The notes: generated from the sequence alone by a model not told the origin. A stretch of 64,000 nucleotides of DNA from Tateyamaria omphalii (GCF_019802125.1 NZ_JAHVHT010000002.1:310001-374000); one strand, 5' to 3'; shown: positions 1 through 8,439, counted from the stretch's first letter. Numbers and translations: made by a program.

Positions 1-507
1 CCAACAAATTGTCTTGGCGTCGTCCACCAGCCAGATCGGATACGGAGCTTCTGTTGCGGCCAGCCGCAAGGTGTCCAGTTCGAACTGGATCACCTTCAGC
101 TTGTGTTCTGCATCGGGATCAGCCGCTGTCTTGTCGTCAATTTCGACCCGCGTCATCTCTGCTTCGCGGTGCAGGTGCAAGACAGCATTATCTCCACTGC
201 TTGCCGCCCGCAGTGTGAGCGTTTCGATGCTCGGCAGATCGTCGTGATCGGGGAGACCGGGAAAACGTCCACCCAATCCAAGCCGCAGCGCTTGCCAATC
301 TGTTGCACCGGGCTGTCGTTGCATGGTCGTTTGCGCCTGCGGCGTTGCATGCTGGAGGTCGGCACCTTCAAACAACAGCTCTATGCCCTCCATCGGGTGC
401 TGTTGTGCGTAGGCCTCCGACCTGGATGTGCGTCGCAAGTACAAAGTACCCGCTGCCACCGCGCATAGGGCAGAGCCAACAACGACAATCAGTTCCAGCA
501 CTGCCAT
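1..507 (-). CDS. PAS-domain signalling protein, 5' part only (cut by window edge)
   Basis: Reading the reverse strand from an ATG at 507 gives 169 codons without a stop, running off the window. Residues 4-24 form one hydrophobic helix (LELIVVVGSALCAVAAGTLY), followed by a variable acidic linker. From about residue 149 the sequence LAATEAPYPIWLVDDAKTIC looks like the start of a PAS domain. The gene lies 85 bp downstream of regB on the same strand, so it may be part of a regB transcript. An A/G-rich ribosome site (GCGAAAGG) precedes the start; in-frame GTG codons just upstream are alternative starts. The C-terminal output domain is outside the window, so whether it is a kinase cannot be told. 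The 85 bp between this gene and regB hold nothing recognisable. Confidence 0.75.
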   Translation of the reverse strand, partial: MAVLELIVVVGSALCAVAAGTLYLRRTSRSEAYAQQHPMEGIELLFEGADLQHATPQAQTTMQRQPGATDWQALRLGLGGRFPGLPDHDDLPSIETLTLRAASSGDNAVLHLHREAEMTRVEIDDKTAADPDAEHKLKVIQFELDTLRLAATEAPYPIWLVDDAKTICW

Positions 508-592
508 CACGCGACCTTTCGCCACCTGACGACACTATTGAGTAATGATGGTTAACGCAGGCTTAACACATGTCTCGAAAACCGTGATGCCG

Positions 593-1990
593 TCAGGTTC
601 TGATTGGTTCATTTCGGCCGATAGCCACTGCGTTCTTTCCATGGCGTGCATCCACGATTTCACGCGGCCAGGTCACCTCCACAATCGCACCAATATGCGT
701 GTCGCTGGGGGCCCATGCACCATAAGGGTCAACACCATTGGCAAAGGTCAGCTCGGCTCCTGATCGTTCGAGCAGCGTCTTCGCGATGAACAGACCCAGG
801 CCCATCCCTTCATATTCCGGACGTTGCGCTTTTTCCGTCGGGGTTTTGCGCCGCCGGACGAAAGGATCGCCGATGCGACCCAAAAGCTGTGGTGGAAACC
901 CCCGTCCGTCATCCATGATCCTGATCGTGATCTCTGAATCAGTCCAATGTGCTTCGATCCAGACAGTAGAGCGTGCGAAATCCACCGCATTCTGGACGAG
1001 GTTGCGCAGACCGTGAATGATCTCCGGCTGCCGCAGGATCGCTGGTTGGTCGATCTCGTTCCCGGCATCGGGGTCGTGCGTATACTCCACCGCCTTGCCG
1101 CGATGCGTGTGCGGTTCCGCCGCTTCCTGCACGACGGTCATCAAGGGCGCTTGCCGCAGATGCAGGTCATCCTTCCCGGCCCGGCCCATGTCGCGCAGGA
1201 TGTCACGGCAGCGGTCCGCTTGTTCCCGGATCAGGGCAGCATCCTCTTTCAACTCGGGTCGGTCATCCAGTTCTTCGATCAGTTCGGCACTGGTCAGCTT
1301 GATGGTGGCCAAAGGCGTGCCCAACTCATGCGCGGCCGCAGCCACGACGCCGCCCAGATCGGTGAGCTTCTGTTCACGTGACAGCGCAAGTTGCGTGGCG
1401 GACAGGGCGTCAGACATCGAGTGAATCTCGGACGTCACCCTGCGGGAATAGAGACCGATGAAGCAGATCGCGATCACCAGCGCGATCCAGTTGCCGAACA
1501 CGAAAAGATCCGGGATGCGCAGGATGAACCCCTGTTGTGTGCGCAGGGGCAGATGGTATTCGGACAAGATCGTCACGATCACAATGGCCGTCGCGCCCAC
1601 GAGCAAGGTAGACCGCGTCGTCAGCACCGCAGCCGAGATGGTGACGGGCCCAAGCAGCAACAGCGCGAACGGGTTGTGAAGACCCCCGGTCAGGAACAGA
1701 AGAAAGCCCAATTGCAGGACGTCGAAGAGGACCATCATCAGGTTCTCGCCTTCGTTCAGGCGTTTGTTTTCCGGAAAAACGAAGATGGCGATCAGGTTGC
1801 CGATCACGGACACACCAACTGCGAGATAGCAGAGCCCCAATTCCAACTGCAGGCCGTAGAGCCGCTGCGCGACGGTCAACGCCACGAGTTGCCCGACGAT
1901 GGCAACCCAGCGCAGAAGGATCATCGTGCGCAGGCGAATCCAGTTCGATCTTTGCTGGCCGGTGAGCAGGCCAAAGTCAGGTTGCGCCAT
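593..1990 (-). CDS. regB: Sensor histidine kinase RegB/PrrB (global redox sensor)
   Basis: Membrane histidine kinase of the RegB/RegA (PrrB/PrrA) system, which controls respiration, photosynthesis and carbon and nitrogen fixation genes in response to redox state. Six membrane helices fill roughly residues 20-185. The ubiquinone-site motif GGLHNPF is at about 102-108. The H-box is AAAAHELGTPLATIKL with His221, and the redox-active cysteine is C261 in DRCRDIL, 40 residues after the histidine as in Rhodobacter RegB (H225/C265). The C-terminal ATPase has DDGRGFPP and GMGLGLFIAKTL. I chose the internal ATG (MAQPDFGLL), which matches the family start; the open frame extends 11 codons further. It is divergent from senC-regA, the classic arrangement. 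Confidence 0.95.
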   Translation of the reverse strand: MAQPDFGLLTGQQRSNWIRLRTMILLRWVAIVGQLVALTVAQRLYGLQLELGLCYLAVGVSVIGNLIAIFVFPENKRLNEGENLMMVLFDVLQLGFLLFLTGGLHNPFALLLLGPVTISAAVLTTRSTLLVGATAIVIVTILSEYHLPLRTQQGFILRIPDLFVFGNWIALVIAICFIGLYSRRVTSEIHSMSDALSATQLALSREQKLTDLGGVVAAAAHELGTPLATIKLTSAELIEELDDRPELKEDAALIREQADRCRDILRDMGRAGKDDLHLRQAPLMTVVQEAAEPHTHRGKAVEYTHDPDAGNEIDQPAILRQPEIIHGLRNLVQNAVDFARSTVWIEAHWTDSEITIRIMDDGRGFPPQLLGRIGDPFVRRRKTPTEKAQRPEYEGMGLGLFIAKTLLERSGAELTFANGVDPYGAWAPSDTHIGAIVEVTWPREIVDARHGKNAVAIGRNEPIRT

Positions 1991-2033
1991 TGTGTCACTT
2001 CTTCGTTTATTGAACTCGGTCAACGGATTGTTA

Positions 2034-2052
2034 GCTAGGGTACAACCCTAGC
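2034..2052. promoter_or_regulatory. 19-bp perfect inverted repeat in the regB-senC intergenic region
   Basis: GCTAGGGT-ACA-ACCCTAGC is a perfect 8-bp inverted repeat with a 3-nt spacer. It lies 13 bp before the senC ATG and 43 bp from the regB start. It could be an operator in the divergent promoter region or an RNA hairpin next to the senC ribosome site (CCGGAG at 2053-2058). Confidence 0.5.
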
Positions 2053-2065
2053 CCGGAGCCCTCAC

Positions 2066-2686
2066 ATGACCCGCATCATCGCACCCGTTGCCGCCCTTGT
2101 CGCCGCCCTTTTTCTTGGCGGGATCTGGTGGGTCACGCAATCGGGTGGTGAGGACGGGCAGTTCGCCCAGTGCAACTCTACGCAAATCGCAGGCGATGGA
2201 AACGGGATTGGCGGCCCGTTTGAACTGGTCAATGCCGAAGGGCAGACCGTGACGGATCAGGATGTGATCACCGAGCCGAGCCTGATCTACTTCGGATACA
2301 CGTTCTGCCCCGATGTCTGCCCGTTGGACACCGCACGCAACGCCGAAGCGGTGGATGTTTTGGCCGAACGCGGCATGTCGGTCACGCCCGTCTTCATCAC
2401 GGTCGATCCCGAACGCGATACGCCCGAGATTGTCGGCGACTTCGCCTACAACCTGCATGAAAAAATGATTGGGCTGACCGGGTCGCTGGAGCAGACGGAT
2501 GCGGCGAGCAAGACGTACCGGACCTACTACAAAGCACACGACAAGTCGGACGAATTTTACCTCGTCGACCATTCGACCTTTACCTACCTCGTCCTGCCAG
2601 AGCATGGATTCGTTGAGTTTTTCCGCCGTGATATCAATGCAGAAACGATGGCGGATCGTGTTGCTTGCTTCGTCGAAAACGCCTGA
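2066..2686 (+). CDS. senC: SCO1/SenC/PrrC family copper chaperone
   Basis: Membrane-anchored thioredoxin-fold protein that delivers copper to, or reduces, the CuA centre of cytochrome oxidase, and links to RegB signalling in Rhodobacter. An N-terminal helix (residues 4-22) anchors it. The copper motif CPDVCP supplies C81 and C85, and H169 in DHSTFTYLV is the third ligand. The length of 206 aa is normal for SCO proteins. It is followed by regA 84 bp downstream on the same strand, with regB divergent: the conserved regB / senC-regA locus. Confidence 0.93.
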   Translation: MTRIIAPVAALVAALFLGGIWWVTQSGGEDGQFAQCNSTQIAGDGNGIGGPFELVNAEGQTVTDQDVITEPSLIYFGYTFCPDVCPLDTARNAEAVDVLAERGMSVTPVFITVDPERDTPEIVGDFAYNLHEKMIGLTGSLEQTDAASKTYRTYYKAHDKSDEFYLVDHSTFTYLVLPEHGFVEFFRRDINAETMADRVACFVENA

Positions 2687-2770
2687 TAATGCCGGAAGAA
2701 TTTGACCCCGCTGGCTGCGCGCGCCATATTCCGCTTTAGCCAGAAAAATAAGCGGGAACTGGAGAATTCG

Positions 2771-3325
2771 ATGGCCGAAGCGGCACTGCGGGACTTGGGC
2801 GCGGACAAATCGCTCTTGTTGGTTGACGACGACGAGCCCTTTCTGCGGCGGCTGGCCAAGGCCATGGAAAAACGCGGATTCGAGATCGAAACAGCAGACA
2901 GCGTGACCGCTGGCAAAGCCATCGCAACCGCTCGTCCACCTGCATATGCCGTGGTCGATCTGCGACTGGAAGACGGCAACGGATTGGATGTGGTCGAGGT
3001 CCTGCGCGACAAGCGGCCCGACTCGCGGGTGGTGGTTTTAACCGGCTACGGCGCCATTGCGACCGCCGTGGCGGCAGTCAAGATCGGGGCGACCGACTAC
3101 CTGTCGAAGCCAGCGGATGCGACGGACATCACCAACGCGTTGCTTGCAACGGGCGACGACCTGCCCCCGCCGCCGGAGAACCCGATGAGCGCCGACCGGG
3201 TGCGTTGGGAGCATATTCAGCGCGTCTATGAACTGTGCGATCGCAACGTGTCTGAGACGGCGCGGCGGCTAAACATGCACCGCCGGACGTTGCAGCGCAT
3301 TCTGGCGAAGCGTTCGCCGCGTTGA
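2771..3325 (+). CDS. regA: Response regulator RegA/PrrA
   Basis: DNA-binding partner of RegB. The receiver domain has LLLVDDDE (acidic pocket, about 16-22), a phospho-acceptor Asp63 in YAVVDLRLEDGNGLD, and a Lys in SKPAD. A proline linker (DLPPPPENP) leads to a Fis-type helix-turn-helix at about 153-179 (NVSETARRLNMHRRTLQRIL). From the ATG at 2771 the protein is 184 aa, the usual RegA size; GGAG lies 6 nt upstream. The frame stays open back to 2702, but that extension is not RegA-like. Confidence 0.95.
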   Translation: MAEAALRDLGADKSLLLVDDDEPFLRRLAKAMEKRGFEIETADSVTAGKAIATARPPAYAVVDLRLEDGNGLDVVEVLRDKRPDSRVVVLTGYGAIATAVAAVKIGATDYLSKPADATDITNALLATGDDLPPPPENPMSADRVRWEHIQRVYELCDRNVSETARRLNMHRRTLQRILAKRSPR

Positions 3326-3334
3326 GAGGCCAGA

Positions 3335-3398
3335 GGGGGGCTGTCTGCCCCCCGGCCTGCGGCCTCCCCCCGAGGATTTTTTTTGAAACAGAGAAGAG
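3335..3398 (+). repeat. Dispersed terminator-like element, copy 1 (after regA)
   Basis: A G-run/C-run hairpin (GGGGGG ctgtctg CCCCCC), a second short GGCC hairpin, then CCCCCCGAGGA and eight Ts, ending in an A/G-rich GAAACAGAGAAG. The same layout recurs five more times in this window. Here it probably terminates the senC-regA transcript. The remainder of 3399-3623 holds no recognisable gene. Confidence 0.6.
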
Positions 3399-3623
3399 GT
3401 GGACCGGTACTTCTGGTCCATCCGACAGTTTTCAATTTCTGAAATCTGTGATCGAAATCCGCCCTGTCACCCCCCGTGCAGCATGCGTACACCCCCTGTG
3501 CACCCCCATCGTGATGGTGGGGTAAGCTTTTGTTAACGCTTTAGCCCCGCATCTCGGAGCCACCGACACCCAAGACTCTATTCACTCTGCCCGCGCGATT
3601 TGGTCGCCATACGACGCCTTTGC

Positions 3624-4112
3624 TCATGGCTCAGCGACCATCGGTTGTATGCGACCCCATTGCGTGTCCTGCGGTGGCCCTGACGGTTTGAAGCCCAGCT
3701 TCTTGTAGACTGCGATGGCCCGCATGTTGTCCGGGTGGGGGTCAGTTGCGATAACGGGCACGCCGCTGTCGAAGAGACGCTGCATCCTCTGACCGATGAA
3801 CGCAGTGCCGTGTCCGACACCGATCATTGTCGGGTCACCGATGAATTGATCGATCCCGCGCGCGCCATGGGGAAGGTGCGCAAAGTGATGATCCTCCCAA
3901 CCGTGCACGGTGTAGTCCTGCATGAAGGCAAATGGACGGTCGTCTACGCTCACGATCCAGCGTGACGCACGCTGATCGCCGATGTCAGTTTCATCATAAG
4001 CATCGTCTGAATCCCACCATTCCCGGACGTGCGGCTGGTTCTGCCATCCCAAAAGCATAGGCAAATCATCCGCCGTCAGTGCGCGGAAGTCATATCTTCG
4101 GTCACCCACCAT
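3624..4112 (-). CDS. GNAT family N-acetyltransferase, AAC(6')-like
   Basis: A 162-aa protein with the GNAT fold. FRALTADDLPMLLGWQNQPHVREWW at the N-terminus and GVGHGTAFIGQRMQRLF (the acetyl-CoA-binding loop, about 97-113) are typical of the aminoglycoside 6'-acetyltransferase-like branch. The DPHPDNMRAIAVYKKLGFKPSG segment is the conserved end of that branch. The real substrate is unknown, and resistance should not be inferred from similarity. It follows another GNAT gene on the same strand after 124 bp that contain nothing recognisable. Confidence 0.75.
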   Translation of the reverse strand: MVGDRRYDFRALTADDLPMLLGWQNQPHVREWWDSDDAYDETDIGDQRASRWIVSVDDRPFAFMQDYTVHGWEDHHFAHLPHGARGIDQFIGDPTMIGVGHGTAFIGQRMQRLFDSGVPVIATDPHPDNMRAIAVYKKLGFKPSGPPQDTQWGRIQPMVAEP

Positions 4113-4236
4113 TCCAGCAGTCTAGCATATCGGCTTGTGGCGGGTATCGACCCAAAGCGGCCCTTGCCTGAACAGCTGCAACCACAAGCCCGGCGATGGA
4201 TCATCGGATTGCTGAGGCCGCCGATGTGCTTCGGCA

Positions 4237-4722
4237 TCAAAGGTCGTAGCGCTTGAGGATCTTGTCCACAATCTGGCCGTTCGCCATCTCGTACCCGTCG
4301 ATCCGACCATAATCCTGGAAGCCGCGGGATTGGTAGTAGATCAGCCCGCCCTCGTTGTCGGCGCGGATGTTGGCGTTGATCCAGACGTAGCCGATGTTCT
4401 TGGCCGCCTTGCGGGTCGCATCGAACAGCTTGGACCCGATCCCGAGGCCGGTCTGGCCCATCTGGACAAAGGTCGCAATTTCAGCCGCCTCTGGTGGAAG
4501 GTAGTCGGCGCTTTCGATCCATTGGAAGCCTACGACCTGTTCACCCTCGTTCACGGCCACATGCCACGCGGCGCGCCCGTCATTGGCCGCCATCCAGTCG
4601 GCGAGGTCGCCGCCGGACACTTTCTTGGTCAGTGCTGTGGTCCCACCCTTGTCGATGATGGCATTCAACAGGGATGCCATGGAGGTGGCATCAAGCGCGA
4701 TGGCGGGGCGGACGTTGATCAT
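4237..4722 (-). CDS. GNAT family N-acetyltransferase
   Basis: A 161-aa single-domain acetyltransferase. The acetyl-CoA-binding segment is TGLGIGSKLFDATRKAAKN (about 95-113), followed by the usual INANIRADNEGGLIYYQSRGF block. The ATG at 4722 overlaps the stop of the upstream HD-domain gene (ATGA), so the two are translationally coupled; GAGG lies 7 nt before this ATG. A TTG two codons earlier is a weaker start. The substrate is unknown. Confidence 0.75.
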   Translation of the reverse strand: MINVRPAIALDATSMASLLNAIIDKGGTTALTKKVSGGDLADWMAANDGRAAWHVAVNEGEQVVGFQWIESADYLPPEAAEIATFVQMGQTGLGIGSKLFDATRKAAKNIGYVWINANIRADNEGGLIYYQSRGFQDYGRIDGYEMANGQIVDKILKRYDL

Positions 4723-5315
4723 GCGCAATCCTCAAGCAAAGTGGCGTGGCGCGCTGTGAAAGCATTGCGTGTCTCGACCGGGGGACGCAGGACGATCTGC
4801 AAGCCATCGATCATGCTGGCGTCCGGTTTGCCAAAGAATTTGCTTGCCTCGGCTTCGGTGAAACCGGCAATTTGCGTGGCTTCCATCCAGGCGCTGATCC
4901 GGTCGGCTTTCTTGATCTGGCGCTTGATGGTTTGCGGCACCTTGGCGGGCAGGCCGAAGCGTATGTGCACCGCCGCCTCCAGCCGTTCGTCCAACACCTT
5001 GTAGTCTGGTCCGACCGCGGCCTTGACCGGTGAAATCATGTCGCCAATCACGTATTCCGGCGCGTCATGCAACAGCGCCGCGAGCCTCCATTTCGGGGGT
5101 GCAGTGGGCGCGATCCGGCCAAAAAGCGTCTCTACCAAGAGGGAATGCTCGGCCACGGAGTAGGCGTAGTCCCCTGCCGTCTGCCCATTCCAGCGCGCGA
5201 CAAAGGCAAGGCCATGGGCGATGTCTTCGATCTCGATATCCATGGGGGTCGGGTCCAGCAGGTCGAGCCTGCGGCCCGACAACATGCGCTGCCATGCTCG
5301 GGGTTGTTTTGCCAT
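4719..5315 (-). CDS. HD-domain phosphohydrolase, YfbR/5'-deoxynucleotidase-like
   Basis: A 198-aa protein with HD metal-site residues in VAEHSLLVE (first His) and AALLHDAPEYVIGD (HD pair), plus a later KADRIS motif with the distal Asp. These fit the YfbR-like dNMP phosphatases. The start is set at 5315 because GCGGAGG lies 5 nt upstream; the frame is open further, but the extension (MRVSCFTNVHRRLL...) is not protein-like. The stop overlaps the start of the GNAT gene by 4 bp. Confidence 0.75.
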   Translation of the reverse strand: MAKQPRAWQRMLSGRRLDLLDPTPMDIEIEDIAHGLAFVARWNGQTAGDYAYSVAEHSLLVETLFGRIAPTAPPKWRLAALLHDAPEYVIGDMISPVKAAVGPDYKVLDERLEAAVHIRFGLPAKVPQTIKRQIKKADRISAWMEATQIAGFTEAEASKFFGKPDASMIDGLQIVLRPPVETRNAFTARHATLLEDCA

Positions 5316-5410
5316 TTCTGCCTCCGCTGTGACCATTGTCCTAGCGCAGCTGTGCAAGGTGGGAAAGCGATTGTGCGGGAACAAAAGCCTGCGGTGCACG
5401 TTGGTAAAAC

Positions 5411-5782
5411 ATGAGACACGCACTCAAAACCCTTGTTCTGACGACCCTTGCACCCTTTGTGACGGCGACGGCTGCCCTTGCCTCACCCGTCTGCATGGAT
5501 GCGGTAGAAATGGAAGCGGCGCTTATCGACTGGTACGGCGAGACACCTGTTCCGGGGGCATGGGCCGCCGATCAGCAGCTTTGGGCGTCAGAAGCCACCG
5601 GCACCTGGACATTGATGCAGCTTGAGGCGGATGACCGCGCCTGCGTTCTGAGCCAAGGTGAGGATTGGGCGCCCAACGACGATCCTATCGTCGCCTTTGA
5701 GCGCCTTTTGCGCGACAAAGGGGATGCAGCGCCCGCCGAAGCGCTTGCCTTTCTGGATCTTCTTACATCCGACGCTTCCTGA
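5411..5782 (+). CDS. Small secreted protein of unknown function
   Basis: A 123-aa protein with a clear signal peptide (MRHALKTLVLTTLAPFVTATAALAS, likely cleaved after ALA). The mature part is acidic, with two cysteines (in PVCMDAVEME and RACVLSQG) that could form a disulfide, and ends LAFLDLLTSDAS. I do not recognise the family. It precedes ahcY by 89 bp, in which a separate ahcY promoter can be proposed. Confidence 0.6.
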   Translation: MRHALKTLVLTTLAPFVTATAALASPVCMDAVEMEAALIDWYGETPVPGAWAADQQLWASEATGTWTLMQLEADDRACVLSQGEDWAPNDDPIVAFERLLRDKGDAAPAEALAFLDLLTSDAS

Positions 5783-5811
5783 CTCTGACAAGCAACGTTC
5801 CGATGCGATGA

Positions 5812-5840
5812 TTGCCCCTGACGGGGGTCAGTGCTATCTG
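5812..5840 (+). promoter_or_regulatory. Candidate sigma-70-type promoter for ahcY
   Basis: TTGCCC (5812-5817), a 17-bp spacer and TATCTG (5835-5840), with TGC immediately before the -10, resemble alphaproteobacterial housekeeping promoters. It would give a leader of about 25 nt to the ahcY ATG at 5872. Confidence 0.4.
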
Positions 5841-5871
5841 CGCGACAGCCCGATTTGAAAGGACAAAACGG

Positions 5872-7257
5872 ATGTCGCAGGATTACGTCGTCAAGGATAT
5901 TGCCCTGGCCGATTATGGCCGCAAGGAACTGGATATCGCAGAAACCGAAATGCCGGGCCTGATGGCGTGCCGGGCGGAGTATGGCGAAAGCAAACCGCTC
6001 GCAGGTGCGCGCATTGTCGGTTCGCTTCACATGACGATCCAGACCGCTGTTCTGATCGAAACGCTGGTGGCGTTGGGTGCCGAAGTGCGCTGGGCGTCGT
6101 GCAACATTTTCTCGACCCAGGATCACGCTGCTGCGGCCATTGCGGCCGGTGGTGTGCCTGTGTTTGCGATCAAGGGTCAGTCGCTGGAAGAGCATTGGGA
6201 CTACCTTGACCGGTCGTTCCAGTTTGCGGACGGGCCGAACATGATCCTCGATGACGGGGGCGATGCGACGCTTTACATCCTGCTGGGTGCGCGGGCCGAG
6301 GCGGGGGAAGAAATCATTCCTGTGCCGACATCCGAGGAAGAGACGGTTATCAAGGCGCAGATCGCCAAGCGGATGGAGCAGAGCCCTGGCTGGTTCACGA
6401 AGATGCGTGATCAGATCAAAGGCGTGTCTGAAGAGACGACAACCGGCGTGCACCGTCTGTATGAGCTGGTGAAGAACGGGCAGCTTCCTTTCCCTGCGAT
6501 CAATGTGAACGACTCGGTCACCAAGTCGAAGTTCGACAACAAGTATGGCTGTAAGGAATCGCTGGTCGACGGCATTCGCCGCGCCACCGACACCATGATG
6601 GCGGGCAAGGTTGCCGTTGTGATGGGGTATGGCGACGTCGGCAAAGGCTCGGCTGCGTCCCTGCGCGGTGCGGGTGCGCGGGTGAAGGTGACCGAGGTCG
6701 ATCCGATCTGCGCGCTGCAGGCGGCGATGGACGGGTTCGAGGTTGTTCTGCTGGAAGAGAACCTTGACGCTGACATCTTCATCACCACCACCGGCAACAA
6801 GGACGTGATCCGCATCGAGCATATGCGCGAGATGAAGGACATGGCCATCGTCGGCAACATCGGCCACTTCGACAACGAGATTCAGGTGGCTGCCCTGAAG
6901 AACCACAAGTGGACCAACATCAAGGAACAGGTGGACATGATCGAGATGCCCTCGGGCAACCGTATCATCCTGCTGTCCGAGGGTCGGTTGTTGAACCTTG
7001 GCAATGCCACCGGTCACCCATCCTTTGTGATGTCGGCGTCCTTCACCAACCAGGTGCTGGCTCAGATCGAGCTTTGGACCCGGAACGAGCATTACGAGAA
7101 CGACGTCTACATCCTGCCCAAGCATCTGGATGAGAAAGTGGCCCGTCTGCATTTGGATCGGATCGGCGTGAAGCTGACGCAGATGGATCCGGAACAAGCG
7201 GCTTACATCGGCGTGGCTCCCGAAGGGCCGTTCAAGCCGGAACACTACCGCTACTAA
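5872..7257 (+). CDS. ahcY: Adenosylhomocysteinase (S-adenosylhomocysteine hydrolase)
   Basis: Reversibly hydrolyses S-adenosylhomocysteine to adenosine and homocysteine, removing the product of methyltransferases. The 461-aa protein has [15 protein letters not shown] near the N-terminus and the NAD-binding [20 protein letters not shown]. It also has [18 protein letters not shown] and the conserved C-terminal end [12 protein letters not shown], and is full length. The start is [10 protein letters not shown], after AAAGGA. An in-frame extension to 5812 lies over the proposed promoter and was not used. Cofactor is bound NAD; the enzyme is cytosolic. Confidence 0.97.
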   Translation: MSQDYVVKDIALADYGRKELDIAETEMPGLMACRAEYGESKPLAGARIVGSLHMTIQTAVLIETLVALGAEVRWASCNIFSTQDHAAAAIAAGGVPVFAIKGQSLEEHWDYLDRSFQFADGPNMILDDGGDATLYILLGARAEAGEEIIPVPTSEEETVIKAQIAKRMEQSPGWFTKMRDQIKGVSEETTTGVHRLYELVKNGQLPFPAINVNDSVTKSKFDNKYGCKESLVDGIRRATDTMMAGKVAVVMGYGDVGKGSAASLRGAGARVKVTEVDPICALQAAMDGFEVVLLEENLDADIFITTTGNKDVIRIEHMREMKDMAIVGNIGHFDNEIQVAALKNHKWTNIKEQVDMIEMPSGNRIILLSEGRLLNLGNATGHPSFVMSASFTNQVLAQIELWTRNEHYENDVYILPKHLDEKVARLHLDRIGVKLTQMDPEQAAYIGVAPEGPFKPEHYRY

Positions 7258-7259
7258 GC

Positions 7260-7284
7260 AAAAAAGGCGGGGTAAATCCCCGCC
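7260..7284 (-). terminator. Intrinsic terminator for the Wza-like gene (minus strand)
   Basis: GGCGGGG-TAAAT-CCCCGCC at 7266-7284. Its T-run is only on the minus strand (A6 at 7260-7265 of the plus strand), so it ends transcripts arriving from the Wza-like gene and lies just after the ahcY stop. Confidence 0.75.
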
Positions 7285-7300
7285 CAATCGACTACTGAGA

Positions 7301-7328
7301 GGCCGCGCTTTTGCGCGGCCTTTCTTTT
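7301..7328 (+). terminator. Intrinsic terminator for ahcY (plus strand)
   Basis: GGCCGCGC-TTTT-GCGCGGCC followed by TTTCTTTT. An 8-bp perfect GC stem plus a U-rich tail, in the ahcY direction. It overlaps the last base of the converging Wza-like coding sequence. Confidence 0.85.
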
Positions 7329-8439
7329 AGCTTCCGTCCAGAGAGTTGCCGACACCGACAACCGATCCGATCAGGCCGAAGATGGTGCGGACCGAGTTGA
7401 TCGGGCTTTCTGTGGCAAGAACAAGATCGCCTGGGTTGATGTTGAATTTGCGCGCGGCAAAGAGCGAGTCAGCCGATGTCAGGTCGATGGCAAACACCAC
7501 TTGTGTTTTCACCGGGCCAGACCCGTCTGCGCGCAAGTCCTGGCGAGTGTAGTCGCGCAAGATCAGGACGCCTTTTGGATTGCCGCGTGTATCGTTCAAA
7601 CCGTTGACCAGAGCGAGCGCTTCGACTGCATTGATGCGCTCTTGGGTAAAGGGCACGATGGTTTCCGTACCGGTGGCACCGAGAGCGACAAAGTACCGTT
7701 CGTCCTCTTCCACGATGATCTGGTCGCCACCGCGCAAGATCACATTGGCCGATGGGCGCTTGAACAGATCACCGGCACGAATGCCATAGGACTCACCGCT
7801 GCGGATCACGCGCACCAGAGGGTTCTGCAGGGACGAAGAAATCCCGCCCGCGTTGGAAATCAGGCTGAGGATGGAAAAGTTCCTGTTCGGCAGCGGATAC
7901 GTTCCGGGGGCATTGAACCCGCCGACAGCATCGACGGAGTTGTCGGGGCCCGAGGTGACGGCCAACTGCACCTGTGGATCGGGAATAACGGCGCGCAACT
8001 GCTCTTCGATGCTGCGCCGCGCTGCGTCAGGGGTTGCACCGCTGACCCGTACCTCGTCGATATAGGGGACAAAGATGGAGCCGGAGGGTGATACGACGAT
8101 ACCGTCCAGCACGACGTTTTGCTGTTGAACACCGGTAAGAAGCGAATTTTCCTGGTTGTCCCAGATCACCAGATCGATGCTGTCACCCGGGCGGATGACG
8201 TTGGATTTTGGCCCGGGATTGCGGGTGAACCAGTGATAGTGCCCTTCCCAACCCGTGGCAGGCCAGGTGGCAAGTTGCGCGACATTGTCCCGCGTGATCG
8301 GAACAACCGAGAATGCTGCGTCTTCGTTGTTCTGGCTGCGGATAACCTCGCCTTCAATGGCGGCGCCGCGGGGCAGTGCGCAGGCTGTGACTGTCGCGAG
8401 AATGAATAAAGACGCCAACAAGCGAATTGGGTAATGCAA
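7327..8439 (-). CDS. Wza-type polysaccharide export outer-membrane lipoprotein
   Basis: A 370-aa protein with a lipoprotein signal (LLASLFILATVTAC, acylated Cys at residue 20). The polysaccharide-export domain is present (GDSIDLVIWDNQENSLLTG...VSPSGSIFVPYIDEVRVSGATPDAARRSIEEQLR). SLBB-like segments follow (GGFNAPGTYPLPNRNFSILSLISNAGGI). Such proteins form the outer-membrane pore for capsule or exopolysaccharide. No glycosyltransferase, Wzc or Wzx gene is nearby, so its polysaccharide cannot be named. It converges on ahcY. The 142 bp upstream (8440-8581) hold nothing recognisable beyond presumed promoter sequence. Confidence 0.88.
   Translation of the reverse strand: MHYPIRLLASLFILATVTACALPRGAAIEGEVIRSQNNEDAAFSVVPITRDNVAQLATWPATGWEGHYHWFTRNPGPKSNVIRPGDSIDLVIWDNQENSLLTGVQQQNVVLDGIVVSPSGSIFVPYIDEVRVSGATPDAARRSIEEQLRAVIPDPQVQLAVTSGPDNSVDAVGGFNAPGTYPLPNRNFSILSLISNAGGISSSLQNPLVRVIRSGESYGIRAGDLFKRPSANVILRGGDQIIVEEDERYFVALGATGTETIVPFTQERINAVEALALVNGLNDTRGNPKGVLILRDYTRQDLRADGSGPVKTQVVFAIDLTSADSLFAARKFNINPGDLVLATESPINSVRTIFGLIGSVVGVGNSLDGS

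Noticed and set aside
3326-3623. Hidden gene in the gap after regA
   Set aside because: Only a dispersed element and short frames without ribosome sites; no conserved-looking protein.
3624-4722. Two GNAT genes as an aminoglycoside resistance cassette
   Set aside because: Only fold-level similarity, with no integron site or mobile-element context; GNAT proteins have many substrates.
5783-5871. SAH or SAM/SAH riboswitch before ahcY
   Set aside because: The leader left after the predicted start of transcription is only about 25 nt and shows none of the conserved core of these riboswitches.
5572-7287. Long open frame (over 500 codons) antisense to ahcY
   Set aside because: Composed of His/Arg/Asp-rich low-complexity sequence typical of the reverse of GC-rich codons; the ahcY product is strongly conserved on the other strand.
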